In this document: positions 15,093 to 23,649 of the stretch, one piece after another
How positions within the stretch are numbered: the first letter of the stretch is position 1
Layout of the letters: the number at the start of each line of letters is the position of its first letter
NCBI GenBank assembly: GCA_009924725.1
Contig: RFRA01000001.1
Span: 1 to 33,363 of the forward strand
From: Actinomycetota bacterium
Lineage (GTDB): Bacteria > Actinomycetota > Actinomycetes > Nanopelagicales > Nanopelagicaceae
DNA: 33,363 nucleotides
Reading direction: 5' to 3'
Translations under genes and position numbers: made by a program
Notes under the pieces: model-generated
What the model was told of the DNA's origin: nothing
What the model saw: only the letters and a program-made list of their open reading frames with translations
The model's database searches: none

Positions 15093-16235
15093 ATGTTTGA
15101 AAGTAAGGTTAGAGGCGTAATTGCTGGCGCTGCCGTTGGCGACGCACTCGGTGGAACCACAGAGGGATTTAGCCCCGAGCAAATTAAGACTCGTTATGGC
15201 GGGTATGTCGAGGGCATTGAGGGTCCGTTTCATCCTGACTTTGAAACGTTTCGACCACTTTCGCCTTACCATAAAGGCGACGGACACATAACTGACGATA
15301 CTTTAATGACCGAGTCATTGATTTCGGTCTATGAACTAGTAGCTGATCATCTTGATGCGTTTACATTCGCTAAATACATAATTCCTGAGATGATAGAGAA
15401 GTTCAGATATATACCTGAACTTGGAAAAGAAACACTTTTAGTACATCGAGTTTTTTATGCCGAAAAATGGTTAGTACAAAGACTTCACTTCGGTCACGTT
15501 GACCCACGTGAAGCCGGCGTTGGCAACATGGTTAATTGTGGTGCAGCTATGTATATGAGCCCGGTTGGCGTAGTAAATGCTGCCGACCCAGTTGGTGCTT
15601 ATAAAGAAGCAATTGAAATTGCGGGCGCACATCAATCTAGTTTTGGTCGCGAAGCCGCCGGAGTATTTGCCGCTTGCGTTGCTCAATCTTTCGTATTCGG
15701 AACTACAGTTAAAGACATTGTCGAATGTTCGATAGATCTAGCAAATGATGGAACCAAGAGAGCAATTGAGGCAGTTGTGAAGGCTGCTGAAGGCGTATCA
15801 GACTGGAAAGCGGCAATACCTGTATTACGTCAAGCTTTCAGACCATTTGATACTTTAGAAGATGAATATCGAGTACATGGTGATGATGCTAGAAAACCAA
15901 GCCGATTACTTGCGATTGAAGAATTGCCTATAGCGATAGGCATGTTCGCTGTTGCTGGGGGAGACTTTAGAAAGAGCGTTCTTGGTGGCGTTAACTATGG
16001 TCGCGACTCTGACTCAATTGCGACAATGGCAGGCTCGATAGCTGGTGGCCTAAATGGAATCGAGAACATTCCAAGTGATTGGTTAAGTGATATTGAAAAA
16101 GCTAGCCGCAGAGACTTTTCGCAATCTGCCGACAAACTTTCAAATATTGCTAGAGCCATTGGCAAAAAGGATGCTGATAAAGCCAGAGCAACGCTAAGCG
16201 CCCGGGAATTATTATTTTCAAATAAGGGGAACTAA
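15093..16235 (+). CDS. ADP-ribosylglycohydrolase-fold protein, paralog A
   Basis: 380 residues of the ARH/DraG all-alpha family. Those enzymes use two Mg ions to cleave N- or O-glycosidic bonds to ribose. Metal motifs appear complete: GDALGGTTEG near the N-terminus, TDDT at 67-70, and GRDSDS with Asp305, Asp307 and Ser308. The family includes ADP-ribosyl-arginine hydrolases but also many uncharacterised members in sugar operons. Here it is the first catabolic gene after a CUT1 importer, so a role on an imported glycoside is more likely than protein de-ADP-ribosylation (inference). GGAG at 15084-15087 sets the start. It is the longest of three paralogs. Confidence 0.85.
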   Translation: MFESKVRGVIAGAAVGDALGGTTEGFSPEQIKTRYGGYVEGIEGPFHPDFETFRPLSPYHKGDGHITDDTLMTESLISVYELVADHLDAFTFAKYIIPEMIEKFRYIPELGKETLLVHRVFYAEKWLVQRLHFGHVDPREAGVGNMVNCGAAMYMSPVGVVNAADPVGAYKEAIEIAGAHQSSFGREAAGVFAACVAQSFVFGTTVKDIVECSIDLANDGTKRAIEAVVKAAEGVSDWKAAIPVLRQAFRPFDTLEDEYRVHGDDARKPSRLLAIEELPIAIGMFAVAGGDFRKSVLGGVNYGRDSDSIATMAGSIAGGLNGIENIPSDWLSDIEKASRRDFSQSADKLSNIARAIGKKDADKARATLSARELLFSNKGN

Positions 16236-17216
16236 TTGAGTCAGCAACTTGATCGGGCACGAGGCTCGATGGCTGGGTTGGCAATTGGCGATGCGTTAGG
16301 CAGGCCAGTTGAGGGAATGTCTTATCAAGCAATCCGTGAGAAATACGGAGCGATTGATGACTTTGTAAATCTCGAACCAGCAGGTAGTGATGACACTGAA
16401 TATGCACTGCTAACCGCGTCGGCACTACTGCAGTATGGAATTAACATCACCGCCGAAGACTTTGCCAATGTTTGGAAATCAAAAGTCTGCACGCAGACGG
16501 CGGCATTTCTAGGCGCTGGCTTTAGTGAGATGAATGCGATTCAAAACTTAAAAATTGGGCTAATGCCACCATTTTCTGGCCAACATAACCATGCCTGGAG
16601 CGATGGCTTAGCTATGCGAGTAGCGCCAATCGGCGTTCTAGCAAATGGCGATATTGCGGCCGCTAAGCGAATGGCAATAGCCGATGGCGAAGTAAGTCAC
16701 TCCGGCGAAGGCATTCATTCGGGTATTGCAATTGCCGTTGCAGTTACTAGCGGCATGGTGGGCAAGGGTTACCTGGAAGTTTATTCAGATGCCCTTAATT
16801 CAGTACCTAAAGATTCTTGGACATACCGAAATTTGGTAGATGCTCAAAATATCTTGAACGAAAATGTCAACGAAACGCTTTTTGTAAATGCTGAGAAATT
16901 GTTAGAAAAAGTGGCACAAACTAAGTACTTTTTCGCTGACTTGGCGCCCGAAGCAGTATCACTTGCGCTGGCATCTGTTCTTTATGGCAAGGGTGACTTT
17001 GCAAAATCATTGTTATTCGCAGTAAACCTAGGTCGAGATGCCGACACCATCGCTGCAATGGCAGGCGCGGTAGCTGGTTCAATATCTGGCTATAAAAATA
17101 TTCCAGATAAATGGAAGGTTGCAGTAACAAGTGTTGGTGGCTCGTGCTTGGCATTTACCAAAGGCATGGAACCGCTAGGTGTTGCGGATTCACTAGTAGA
17201 GATTGGTAACAAGTGA
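16236..17216 (+). CDS. ADP-ribosylglycohydrolase-fold protein, paralog B
   Basis: 326 residues. The start is TTG immediately after the paralog A stop (TAATTG), with AGGGGA at 16225-16230 upstream. Metal motifs are complete: GDALGRPVEG, SDDT at 51-54, and GRDADT with Asp268, Asp270 and Thr271. A middle segment (MPPFSGQHNHAWSDGLAMRV, ~110-129) is shared in form with paralog C but not A, so B and C look like closer relatives. Probably a binuclear-Mg glycosyl hydrolase acting on an imported compound; substrate unknown. Confidence 0.85.
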   Translation: MSQQLDRARGSMAGLAIGDALGRPVEGMSYQAIREKYGAIDDFVNLEPAGSDDTEYALLTASALLQYGINITAEDFANVWKSKVCTQTAAFLGAGFSEMNAIQNLKIGLMPPFSGQHNHAWSDGLAMRVAPIGVLANGDIAAAKRMAIADGEVSHSGEGIHSGIAIAVAVTSGMVGKGYLEVYSDALNSVPKDSWTYRNLVDAQNILNENVNETLFVNAEKLLEKVAQTKYFFADLAPEAVSLALASVLYGKGDFAKSLLFAVNLGRDADTIAAMAGAVAGSISGYKNIPDKWKVAVTSVGGSCLAFTKGMEPLGVADSLVEIGNK

Positions 17217-18223
17217 GTCATTCCCCAGAAAGAAAAATTCGTGGAGCGGTATTAGGCCTGGCATTTGGTGACGCCATGTCATTTCCATCAACTACTCATC
17301 GTCTTAGACTATTAAATGTAAAGCGCTCAAATAGAATGATTAGCTTGACTCAGTTTGCTTTCGATGAAAAGCAAAATACTTATCCAACTGTCTATACACA
17401 TGCGCAATCCGTTGAATTTCTAGCACCGCGCCCGACAGATGACTCCGAGTGGTTGTATTTTTCTGCGGACATTCATCTGTCTGGATTAGAACCTAAGGCC
17501 GGGTGGATAAAACTGGCAAATAACGATGAAGACTTAAGAGGCAGAACCGGAACTTTGATGGCACTTGATAACTTAAAAGCGGGCAAAATGCCGCCAGAGA
17601 GCGGTCATGACAACCCTCATTATTTCGATGACATGGCGATGGTTAGATCACTAGCGGCAGCTCTGATATTTCGCAGGAATGAAGCTCTGGTATTAGAAAA
17701 AACTAGATCAGATGCTGAAGTAACTCATAGCGAAGATGGAATTTACTGCGCTCTAGCGCTTGCAACAGTGGCCACGGCGCTACTGGCAGATGAAAGCGCT
17801 GAGGCAGCAGTGGCTAAAGCGCTCAAGCAACTGCCCGAAGGAAGTTGGTCTCAAAGAGTTGTGGCCGATGCGCTAACTGCTACATCTGGCGCAAAATCTG
17901 TAACCGAAGTTGCCTACATTCTGGAAGATGTTGTAATTGATCGTATTTATTCCTACTCAATTTCTGCCCCAGAGTCCCTGGCTCTTATTTTGTGCTATTT
18001 GAGAGTGGCGAAGACGTCTAATGACTTCCTTCTAGCAGGCACAATTAATAAGCGAAAGCTTGATTCAATGCCAGCGCTACTAGGTGCAATTGCTGGCCTG
18101 ATACATGGCGATGAATGGATCCCATCAGGTTTCATTGCTAACGGATCAGATTTAGACGGCGTCTGCATACCTAGTTTAAAAGGAAAATCATTATCTGATC
18201 TAGCTGCCAGAATTATTGGCTAG
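17213..18223 (+). CDS. ADP-ribosylglycohydrolase-fold protein, paralog C, altered metal site
   Basis: 336 residues. The GTG start overlaps the paralog B stop by 4 bp. The fold is recognisable: LGLAFGDAMSFPS at the N-terminus, TDDS at 75-78, MPPESGHDNPHYFDDMAM at ~126-143, and GAIAGLIHG at the C-terminus. The C-terminal metal motif is changed: where paralog B has GRDADT, this protein has KRKLDS. The first Asp is thus Lys282, while Asp284 and Ser285 remain. It may bind one metal, use another substrate, or be a non-catalytic partner. The frame is intact and codon use is like its neighbours, so it is not an obvious pseudogene. Last gene of the operon, convergent with aacS. Confidence 0.8.
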   Translation: MSHSPERKIRGAVLGLAFGDAMSFPSTTHRLRLLNVKRSNRMISLTQFAFDEKQNTYPTVYTHAQSVEFLAPRPTDDSEWLYFSADIHLSGLEPKAGWIKLANNDEDLRGRTGTLMALDNLKAGKMPPESGHDNPHYFDDMAMVRSLAAALIFRRNEALVLEKTRSDAEVTHSEDGIYCALALATVATALLADESAEAAVAKALKQLPEGSWSQRVVADALTATSGAKSVTEVAYILEDVVIDRIYSYSISAPESLALILCYLRVAKTSNDFLLAGTINKRKLDSMPALLGAIAGLIHGDEWIPSGFIANGSDLDGVCIPSLKGKSLSDLAARIIG

Positions 18224-18245
18224 TTAAAGATTTTCGCTGTATTTC

Positions 18246-20171
18246 TTAAAGCGCGAACTGCTTAAACCAATCAAGTGCTAATGGGTTAGCAAGTGCATCT
18301 CGATTGCGAACTTCGCGACCATTGATTACATCGCCGACAGCTAACTCAACTAACTTATTTGATTTTGTACGCGGCAGCTCAGGGGCAGCCACAATTAGAT
18401 CTGGCACATGGCGCGGGCTGGCTTGCACCCGAAGTGCAGTCTTAAGTTCCTTTTCAAACTCCGGAGTTAGTTCAGCGCCATTTTTTAGGGTTACGAAAAG
18501 GACTACGCGAGTGTCGCCTTCGAAATCTTGCGAAACTGCCATGGCTTCTTGTACTTGAGCGAATGTTTCAACCACTCGATAAATTTCAGCAGTACCAATA
18601 CGCACACCTTTAGAATTTAGCGTGGCATCACTTCGACCATAGATAACAAAGCCGCCAGATTTTGTTTTAGCGGCAAAGTCACCGTGGGTCCAAACGCCTG
18701 GAAAACCTTCGTAATAAGCGCTGCGATATTTAGCGTTATCTTCATCGCCCCAGAATCCAATTGGCTTTGACGGAAAAGGCACAGTGCAAACTAGTTCGCC
18801 CTTTTCATGGGCGGCAGCTGACTTTCCGGCTACGTCGTAAACATCAGTTGCCATGCCAAGGACTGGGCCTTGTAGTTCGCCGCGATAAACGCCTTGCGTT
18901 GGCACACCCGCTGCGAAACAACCACAGATATCGGTGCCACCTGACATAGAAGCAAGATGAACATCTTTCTTTACATCGCGATAGACATAATCAAAACTTT
19001 CCGGCACTAAGACCGAACCAGTTGACGCAATCACTTTTAAATTATTTAGATCATGGGTCTGTATCGGCATTAAACCAGCTTTAGCGGCCGAGTCGATGAA
19101 CTTGGCAGAGACACCAAAGAAATCTAATTTCTCGTTCTGCGCGATATCAAATAAACGCTCAGGGTTTGGATACATCGGCTGGCCATCAAATAACACGATG
19201 GTGGCGCCGGCACCAAGGCCAGTTGCTAGCCAGTTCCACATCATCCAGCCACAAGTTGTGTAGAAGAAAACTCTATCGCCAGGGGTTGTATCGAATTGAT
19301 AGCGATGTTCGGCTACTGCTTTTAAATAAACCCCGGCCGCGCTATGAATAATGCATTTTGGTTTACCGGTCGTGCCACTTGAGAAGAGCACAAAACCAGG
19401 GTGGTTAAAGGGCAGTCGAACGAAGTTAGGTTCGGCGCCTAAGTAAGGCTTGATCCAGTTATCAAAACTAGTGAACTCGTTCTCTTGATCAGTGATTAGC
19501 ACTGTTTTAACTAGGGTTGGCAGTGATGCCGCAATTTCGTTGAGTCGCTCAAGACAATCAAATGATTTGCCGTTATATGAATAGCTTTGCGCGGCTAATA
19601 AAACTTTAGGTTCAATTTGGCCAAAGCGATCTAGAACCGCGTTCGGTGCAAAGTCTGGCGATGAAGTGCTTACAACAGCGCCGATACTTAAAGCGCCAAG
19701 TGCGTAAACAATTACTTCGGCATAGTTTGGCGTCCAGGCAACCACGCGATCACCTGAAACCACGCCGAGATCGGTAAGAGCTGCGGCAACCGCGGCCGAT
19801 TTGCTGTGAAGTTGGCCCCAGGTTAATTCGCTGCGATTACCGGCTTCGTCGATTGCGACGATTGCAACTTCGTCAGCTTTGCCTTGGGCCAAAATATTCT
19901 CGGCAATATTAAGTGAGCTCTCGGGAAAGAATTTGGCATCAATGAAGTTTTTGCCAGGGGAGTAATTGACGCTGCCTTTTTCGCCAATGATTTCTAAGTG
20001 ATCCCAAACCAGTGACCAGAAATCACCAGGTTGGCTGATGCTCCACTTGTGCAGGTCAGCATATGAGTCAAGGTTTAAGCCAGTTTTAGTAATGGCCGCA
20101 GCAGTAAGAGAGGTAAGGGCGCTATTGGCAATAGCGCTTTCGCTTGGTTGCCAAAGTAATTCTGGGCTCAA
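18246..20171 (-). CDS. aacS: Acetoacetyl-CoA synthetase
   Basis: 641 residues, close to the usual ~650. ANL-superfamily ligase activating acetoacetate to acetoacetyl-CoA with ATP. The N-terminal acetyl-CoA-synthetase-like cap (FWSLVWDHLEI) is followed by the P-loop-like LFSSGTTGKPK (262-272) and a C-terminal SNKLVE containing the catalytic Lys. The start is TTG directly after the permease stop (TAATTG on the minus strand) with AAAGG upstream, so it is translationally coupled as the last gene of the Liv-type importer operon. That position, plus a 3-hydroxybutyrate dehydrogenase nearby, suggests the importer feeds ketone-body metabolism. Confidence 0.93.
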   Translation of the reverse strand: MSPELLWQPSESAIANSALTSLTAAAITKTGLNLDSYADLHKWSISQPGDFWSLVWDHLEIIGEKGSVNYSPGKNFIDAKFFPESSLNIAENILAQGKADEVAIVAIDEAGNRSELTWGQLHSKSAAVAAALTDLGVVSGDRVVAWTPNYAEVIVYALGALSIGAVVSTSSPDFAPNAVLDRFGQIEPKVLLAAQSYSYNGKSFDCLERLNEIAASLPTLVKTVLITDQENEFTSFDNWIKPYLGAEPNFVRLPFNHPGFVLFSSGTTGKPKCIIHSAAGVYLKAVAEHRYQFDTTPGDRVFFYTTCGWMMWNWLATGLGAGATIVLFDGQPMYPNPERLFDIAQNEKLDFFGVSAKFIDSAAKAGLMPIQTHDLNNLKVIASTGSVLVPESFDYVYRDVKKDVHLASMSGGTDICGCFAAGVPTQGVYRGELQGPVLGMATDVYDVAGKSAAAHEKGELVCTVPFPSKPIGFWGDEDNAKYRSAYYEGFPGVWTHGDFAAKTKSGGFVIYGRSDATLNSKGVRIGTAEIYRVVETFAQVQEAMAVSQDFEGDTRVVLFVTLKNGAELTPEFEKELKTALRVQASPRHVPDLIVAAPELPRTKSNKLVELAVGDVINGREVRNRDALANPLALDWFKQFAL

Positions 20172-21191
20172 TTACTTACCTTTATTTAGGTATTTAAAGC
20201 GAGCGCGGTAATAAGCACCAGAGATTCCACCCGGTGCAAACATCACGATCAAAATAAAGATTAGACCCAAAGTAAACGCTGGTTCGGCTAACGGTCCACC
20301 AATAAAACGCGGCAATGAATTTAGGGCAGTTCCCTCACTAATGAAATTCAGCCGAGTGCTTAGAACAGAGTAAAGAATCCCACCGAGAACTGCGCCCCAA
20401 CGAGTTATCGGACCGCCCAAGATCACCATCAAGAGCAGCGCAATCGTGATATCTGCAGCTGCATATCGTGGTGAGCCAGATCCGCTAACTATCAGCATGG
20501 TCGCGCCAATTAGGGCAGCCATTGCAGCTGATAAAACGAAAGAGAGAAGCTTAAAGCGATTCGGGTTTAACCCAAGCACAGAGACTCGTTGTTCATTATC
20601 GCGAAGGGCGGCAAATACTCGACCGGCCGAGCTTTCGGTAATCCACCAAGCGGCAAAGTAAATAAAGACCAAAACTCCCAGTGCCAAAAGGTAAAGATAT
20701 TTAGTGTTTACAACGCCAATAAAGAAATCAGGTAGTCGATCTGGATTAACGGGCAAGCCGTCGTCACCATTTGTAAAACCGCCGAAATCGCGGGCGACAA
20801 CGACGTGGCCAGCTTGACCAAAGGCCAAAGTAACCATTGCAAAAGTTATGCCTGACGTACGAAGCGCTGCGCCACCAGTTAGTGCTGCTAACAAAGATGT
20901 GAAGAAAATTGCCCCGACGATAGCTAGAAGAAAATGAACATTAAAATCATTTATCAAGATCGCGGTCACATACATTCCACTAGCAAAATAAAGCGCGTGG
21001 CCGAATGAAAGTAAACCAGTAAAGCCGAAGAGCAAGTCGTAAGTTAGAGCAAGGGCTCCGAATAAAAATGCAACTGCCATAGTTTGCTGAAGTCCGGCCT
21101 TTGAAAGCGGGTTATCGCCGGCAAATGGCAAGATGGCAAAGATGACTGTGATTGCGATTAGCAATGGGCGAGAGTATTTCCAACGTAACAT
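20172..21191 (-). CDS. Liv-type ABC transporter permease (LivM family)
   Basis: 339 residues with about nine to ten hydrophobic segments. It has LivM signature stretches such as LLFGFTGLLSFGHALYFASG near residues 53-72 and the cytoplasmic loop RDNEQRVSVLGLNPNRFKLL. One of two permeases of a hydrophobic-amino-acid-transport (HAAT) family importer. It lies 2 bp after the LivH-type stop and directly before aacS. The true substrate is open: HAAT systems also carry urea, amides and short acids. Confidence 0.93.
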   Translation of the reverse strand: MLRWKYSRPLLIAITVIFAILPFAGDNPLSKAGLQQTMAVAFLFGALALTYDLLFGFTGLLSFGHALYFASGMYVTAILINDFNVHFLLAIVGAIFFTSLLAALTGGAALRTSGITFAMVTLAFGQAGHVVVARDFGGFTNGDDGLPVNPDRLPDFFIGVVNTKYLYLLALGVLVFIYFAAWWITESSAGRVFAALRDNEQRVSVLGLNPNRFKLLSFVLSAAMAALIGATMLIVSGSGSPRYAAADITIALLLMVILGGPITRWGAVLGGILYSVLSTRLNFISEGTALNSLPRFIGGPLAEPAFTLGLIFILIVMFAPGGISGAYYRARFKYLNKGK

Positions 21192-21193
21192 GG

Positions 21194-22075
21194 CTAGTGG
21201 CTGACCTTTCCGAGTAAGCCAGTTGGCTTAGTCAATAGAACTGCGGCCAAAATAATTACAACCACAAAATCGCCTAAGCCAGTGACGTAATAATTTGCGA
21301 ACTGGTTGGTAATTCCAATTAACATAGCCGCAATTGCGCTACCGGCAATTGACCCCATTCCGCCTACTACTACGACGATAAAGCCATAAATCAGCCAAGA
21401 ACCACCCATCAGCGGCGAAACGCCGTATGAGAAGACTGAGATCAAAACTCCACCGACTCCGGCGGCGAAACCGCCGATGAAAAAGACGGTGCTAAAAGCT
21501 AGGCGAACATTAATGCCAAGAGCTGAGACCATAGAGCGGTTTTCAACTCCGGCGCGAATGATTAAACCGATGCGAGTAAATCTCAAGATACTTAGCATCG
21601 CGATTAGCAAGATTGCAGCTACTGCGATGTAAATAAATCTATCGATCGGAATGATGGCATCGCCAATGGTTACCGCTTTCATGAACCAAAGCGGGGTAGG
21701 CAAGAAACGCGCATCGAAACCAAACCAGCCACCAAGAAGCGCGGTCACCACTAAGGAAACACCAACCGTTACTAGCGCTTGATCAATATGGCGATTGTAA
21801 AGGCGATTAATTACCAGTTGCTCCATTAAAAGTGCGAATAAACCAGCCACGATTCCACCAGCCAACATTGAAGCGAGGAAAGTCCAAGTCGTTGGATTTG
21901 GGAAAACTTTGGTCGAAATCCATAAGCCGGAAAATGCACCGATGGTTAAGAAGGAACCATGAGCAAAGTTAAGAACACCCATCAGGCCATAAATAAGTGA
22001 AAGTCCAGAAGCAACTAAGAAGTAAAGCGCCCCAAGGCCAACGCCCGTAACAAGGATAAGTAGGAAAGTACTCAT
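21194..22075 (-). CDS. Liv-type ABC transporter permease (LivH family)
   Basis: 293 residues, highly hydrophobic. It has the LivH hallmarks GLSLIYGLMGVLNFAHGSF (25-43) near the N-terminus and VVVGGMGSIAGSAIAAMLIG toward the C-terminus. Partner of the LivM-type permease. Its ATG directly follows the stop of the LivF-type gene (TAAATG), indicating coupling. Confidence 0.93.
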   Translation of the reverse strand: MSTFLLILVTGVGLGALYFLVASGLSLIYGLMGVLNFAHGSFLTIGAFSGLWISTKVFPNPTTWTFLASMLAGGIVAGLFALLMEQLVINRLYNRHIDQALVTVGVSLVVTALLGGWFGFDARFLPTPLWFMKAVTIGDAIIPIDRFIYIAVAAILLIAMLSILRFTRIGLIIRAGVENRSMVSALGINVRLAFSTVFFIGGFAAGVGGVLISVFSYGVSPLMGGSWLIYGFIVVVVGGMGSIAGSAIAAMLIGITNQFANYYVTGLGDFVVVIILAAVLLTKPTGLLGKVSH

Positions 22076-22774
22076 TTACTTATGACCTCCGCTTACGCCT
22101 AGCATTGATTTAACGAATGATTCATCTTGCAAATTCTCTGGCCCGCCCTGAAAAACAACTTTGCCTTGATCCATGACAATGATGTTTTGGGCAATTGCTT
22201 TCACTAGCGCCAAATTCTGCTCGACGATCAACATCGTTGAGTGGTCGGCAACATGAGATAGTGCGTTAGCAACTTCAGTTACCAACTTCGGTGCCAAACC
22301 TTTAGTCGGTTCATCGATTACCAAAATCTTGTTCTGATTAAGCAGTGCCCTTGAAATCGCGACCATTTGCTGTTGACCGCCTGAGAGCGTGCCGGCACGT
22401 TGGCTGGTACGGGTAAGAAGTTCTGGAAATAGTGAATAGACCAGATCGTAATTTGGTTGGGCATCTCGAGCAGCAAGTGAGAGATTTTCTTTGACAGTTA
22501 AGCTGGCAAAAATCTCCCGGTCTTCGGGAACGTAACCCACACCCATTTGCACGATCTTGTGCGTTGGCAGAGCAACAATTTCAGCACCACCAAATTTGAT
22601 GCTGCCAGATCCTGGGTTCAACCCCATGATGGCTTTTAAGGTAGTGGATTTTCCAACACCGTTGCGACCCAGCAGTGCAGTTACTTTGTTTTCAGGTACG
22701 AAAAAATTAACACCTTGCAAGATATGTGAGCCATTAATCGTTACGTGTAGGTCTTTAACCTCTAGCGAACTCAT
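22076..22774 (-). CDS. Liv-type ABC transporter ATP-binding protein (LivF family)
   Basis: 232 residues, full length for LivF. Walker A GRNGVGKS at 36-43, signature LSGGQQQ, Walker B ILVIDEPTKGLAP, then the H-loop region VEQNL. One of two distinct ATPases of the HAAT importer. Its start overlaps the LivG-type stop by 4 bp (ATGA). Confidence 0.93.
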   Translation of the reverse strand: MSSLEVKDLHVTINGSHILQGVNFFVPENKVTALLGRNGVGKSTTLKAIMGLNPGSGSIKFGGAEIVALPTHKIVQMGVGYVPEDREIFASLTVKENLSLAARDAQPNYDLVYSLFPELLTRTSQRAGTLSGGQQQMVAISRALLNQNKILVIDEPTKGLAPKLVTEVANALSHVADHSTMLIVEQNLALVKAIAQNIIVMDQGKVVFQGGPENLQDESFVKSMLGVSGGHK

Positions 22775-23523
22775 AGTTCTGCCCCTAAATATGCGCTCTG
22801 CACTGTCGGATTATCCATAACGTTTTGCGGGGTATCGATAGTAAGTAGTTCACCATAATTAAGGACCGCGATGCGATCGGCTAGTCCCAAAATTACATCC
22901 ATATGGTGCTCGACGATGAGAACAGTTTTCTTATGAACAGTTGCTAGGGAGCGAATGATTTCAACTAACCCTGGAATATTCTCAACGCTCATTCCGGCCA
23001 TCGGTTCGTCTAATAAAATCACATCTGATTTTGAAGCCAAAACAATGGCAATTTCTAGGCGACGCTTATCGCCATGTGAAAGCGCACCTGCAAATAGCGC
23101 ACCTTTGCTAAGTAAGCCAACTTGTTCAAGACAAGCGGATGCTCGGTAGAGAATATCCCTGTATTTATCAGCGCTCTTAGTCAGATTCATCGAAGAGCCA
23201 TCTGCAACCTGGGCCGCAATACGCACATTTTCTAGCAAAGTTAAATACGGAAAAATACTTGAAGTTTGGAAAGTACGCGCAATACCAGCTTGAGCGCGTT
23301 GATATGGCTTGAAATTTGTTATTTCGGTATCGCCTAAATGTATGGTGCCAGTTGTAGCTTCACGAAGCCCAGAAAGTAAATTAAAGAATGAAGTTTTGCC
23401 GGCACCATTTGGACCAATAATTCCTAAGGTCTCATTTTGTTTTACCGTGAGCGTAATTCCTTCAAGAATCTTCGCTCCGCCAATTGTGAGGCCAAGATTT
23501 TCGACCGAAAGTGCTGAAGTCAT
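22771..23523 (-). CDS. Liv-type ABC transporter ATP-binding protein (LivG family)
   Basis: 250 residues. Walker A GPNGAGKT at 37-44, the LivG-type signature LSHGDKRRLEIA, Walker B VILLDEPMAGMS and H-loop VEHHMD. It is the first gene of the distal part of the operon. A TAGATT -10 box lies exactly 6 nt before its ATG, so the ATPase-permease-aacS block has its own leaderless promoter downstream of the binding-protein terminator. Confidence 0.93.
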   Translation of the reverse strand: MTSALSVENLGLTIGGAKILEGITLTVKQNETLGIIGPNGAGKTSFFNLLSGLREATTGTIHLGDTEITNFKPYQRAQAGIARTFQTSSIFPYLTLLENVRIAAQVADGSSMNLTKSADKYRDILYRASACLEQVGLLSKGALFAGALSHGDKRRLEIAIVLASKSDVILLDEPMAGMSVENIPGLVEIIRSLATVHKKTVLIVEHHMDVILGLADRIAVLNYGELLTIDTPQNVMDNPTVQSAYLGAEL

Positions 23524-23529
23524 TTGGCT

Positions 23530-23535
23530 AATCTA
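23530..23535 (-). promoter_or_regulatory. Internal -10 box before the LivG-type gene, leaderless
   Basis: TAGATT, then AGCCAA, then ATG on the minus strand. It lies between the binding-protein terminator and the ATPase gene, giving the downstream genes independent transcription. Confidence 0.5.
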
Positions 23536-23592
23536 CCTGCTCCCAATTTATTAATCTAATTACTTGTTCCTAATTTCTCTGAGAAAATGGGG

Positions 23593-23634
23593 AAAAAGAA
23601 ACTGGCCCCACACCAATAATGTGGGGCCAGTTTC
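23593..23634 (-). terminator. Strong Rho-independent terminator after the Liv-type binding-protein gene
   Basis: On the minus strand, GAAACTGGCCCCACA pairs perfectly (15 bp, arms 23620-23634 and 23598-23612) around a 7-nt loop, followed by TTTTT (23593-23597). It lies 15 bp past the binding-protein stop and should end or strongly reduce transcription there. Confidence 0.9.
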
Positions 23635-23649
23635 ACTTAATTAACTAGA

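Noticed and set aside
17213..18223. Paralog C as a pseudogene
   Set aside because: The frame is intact, its start is coupled to the preceding gene, and only one metal ligand is changed, so decay is not evident.
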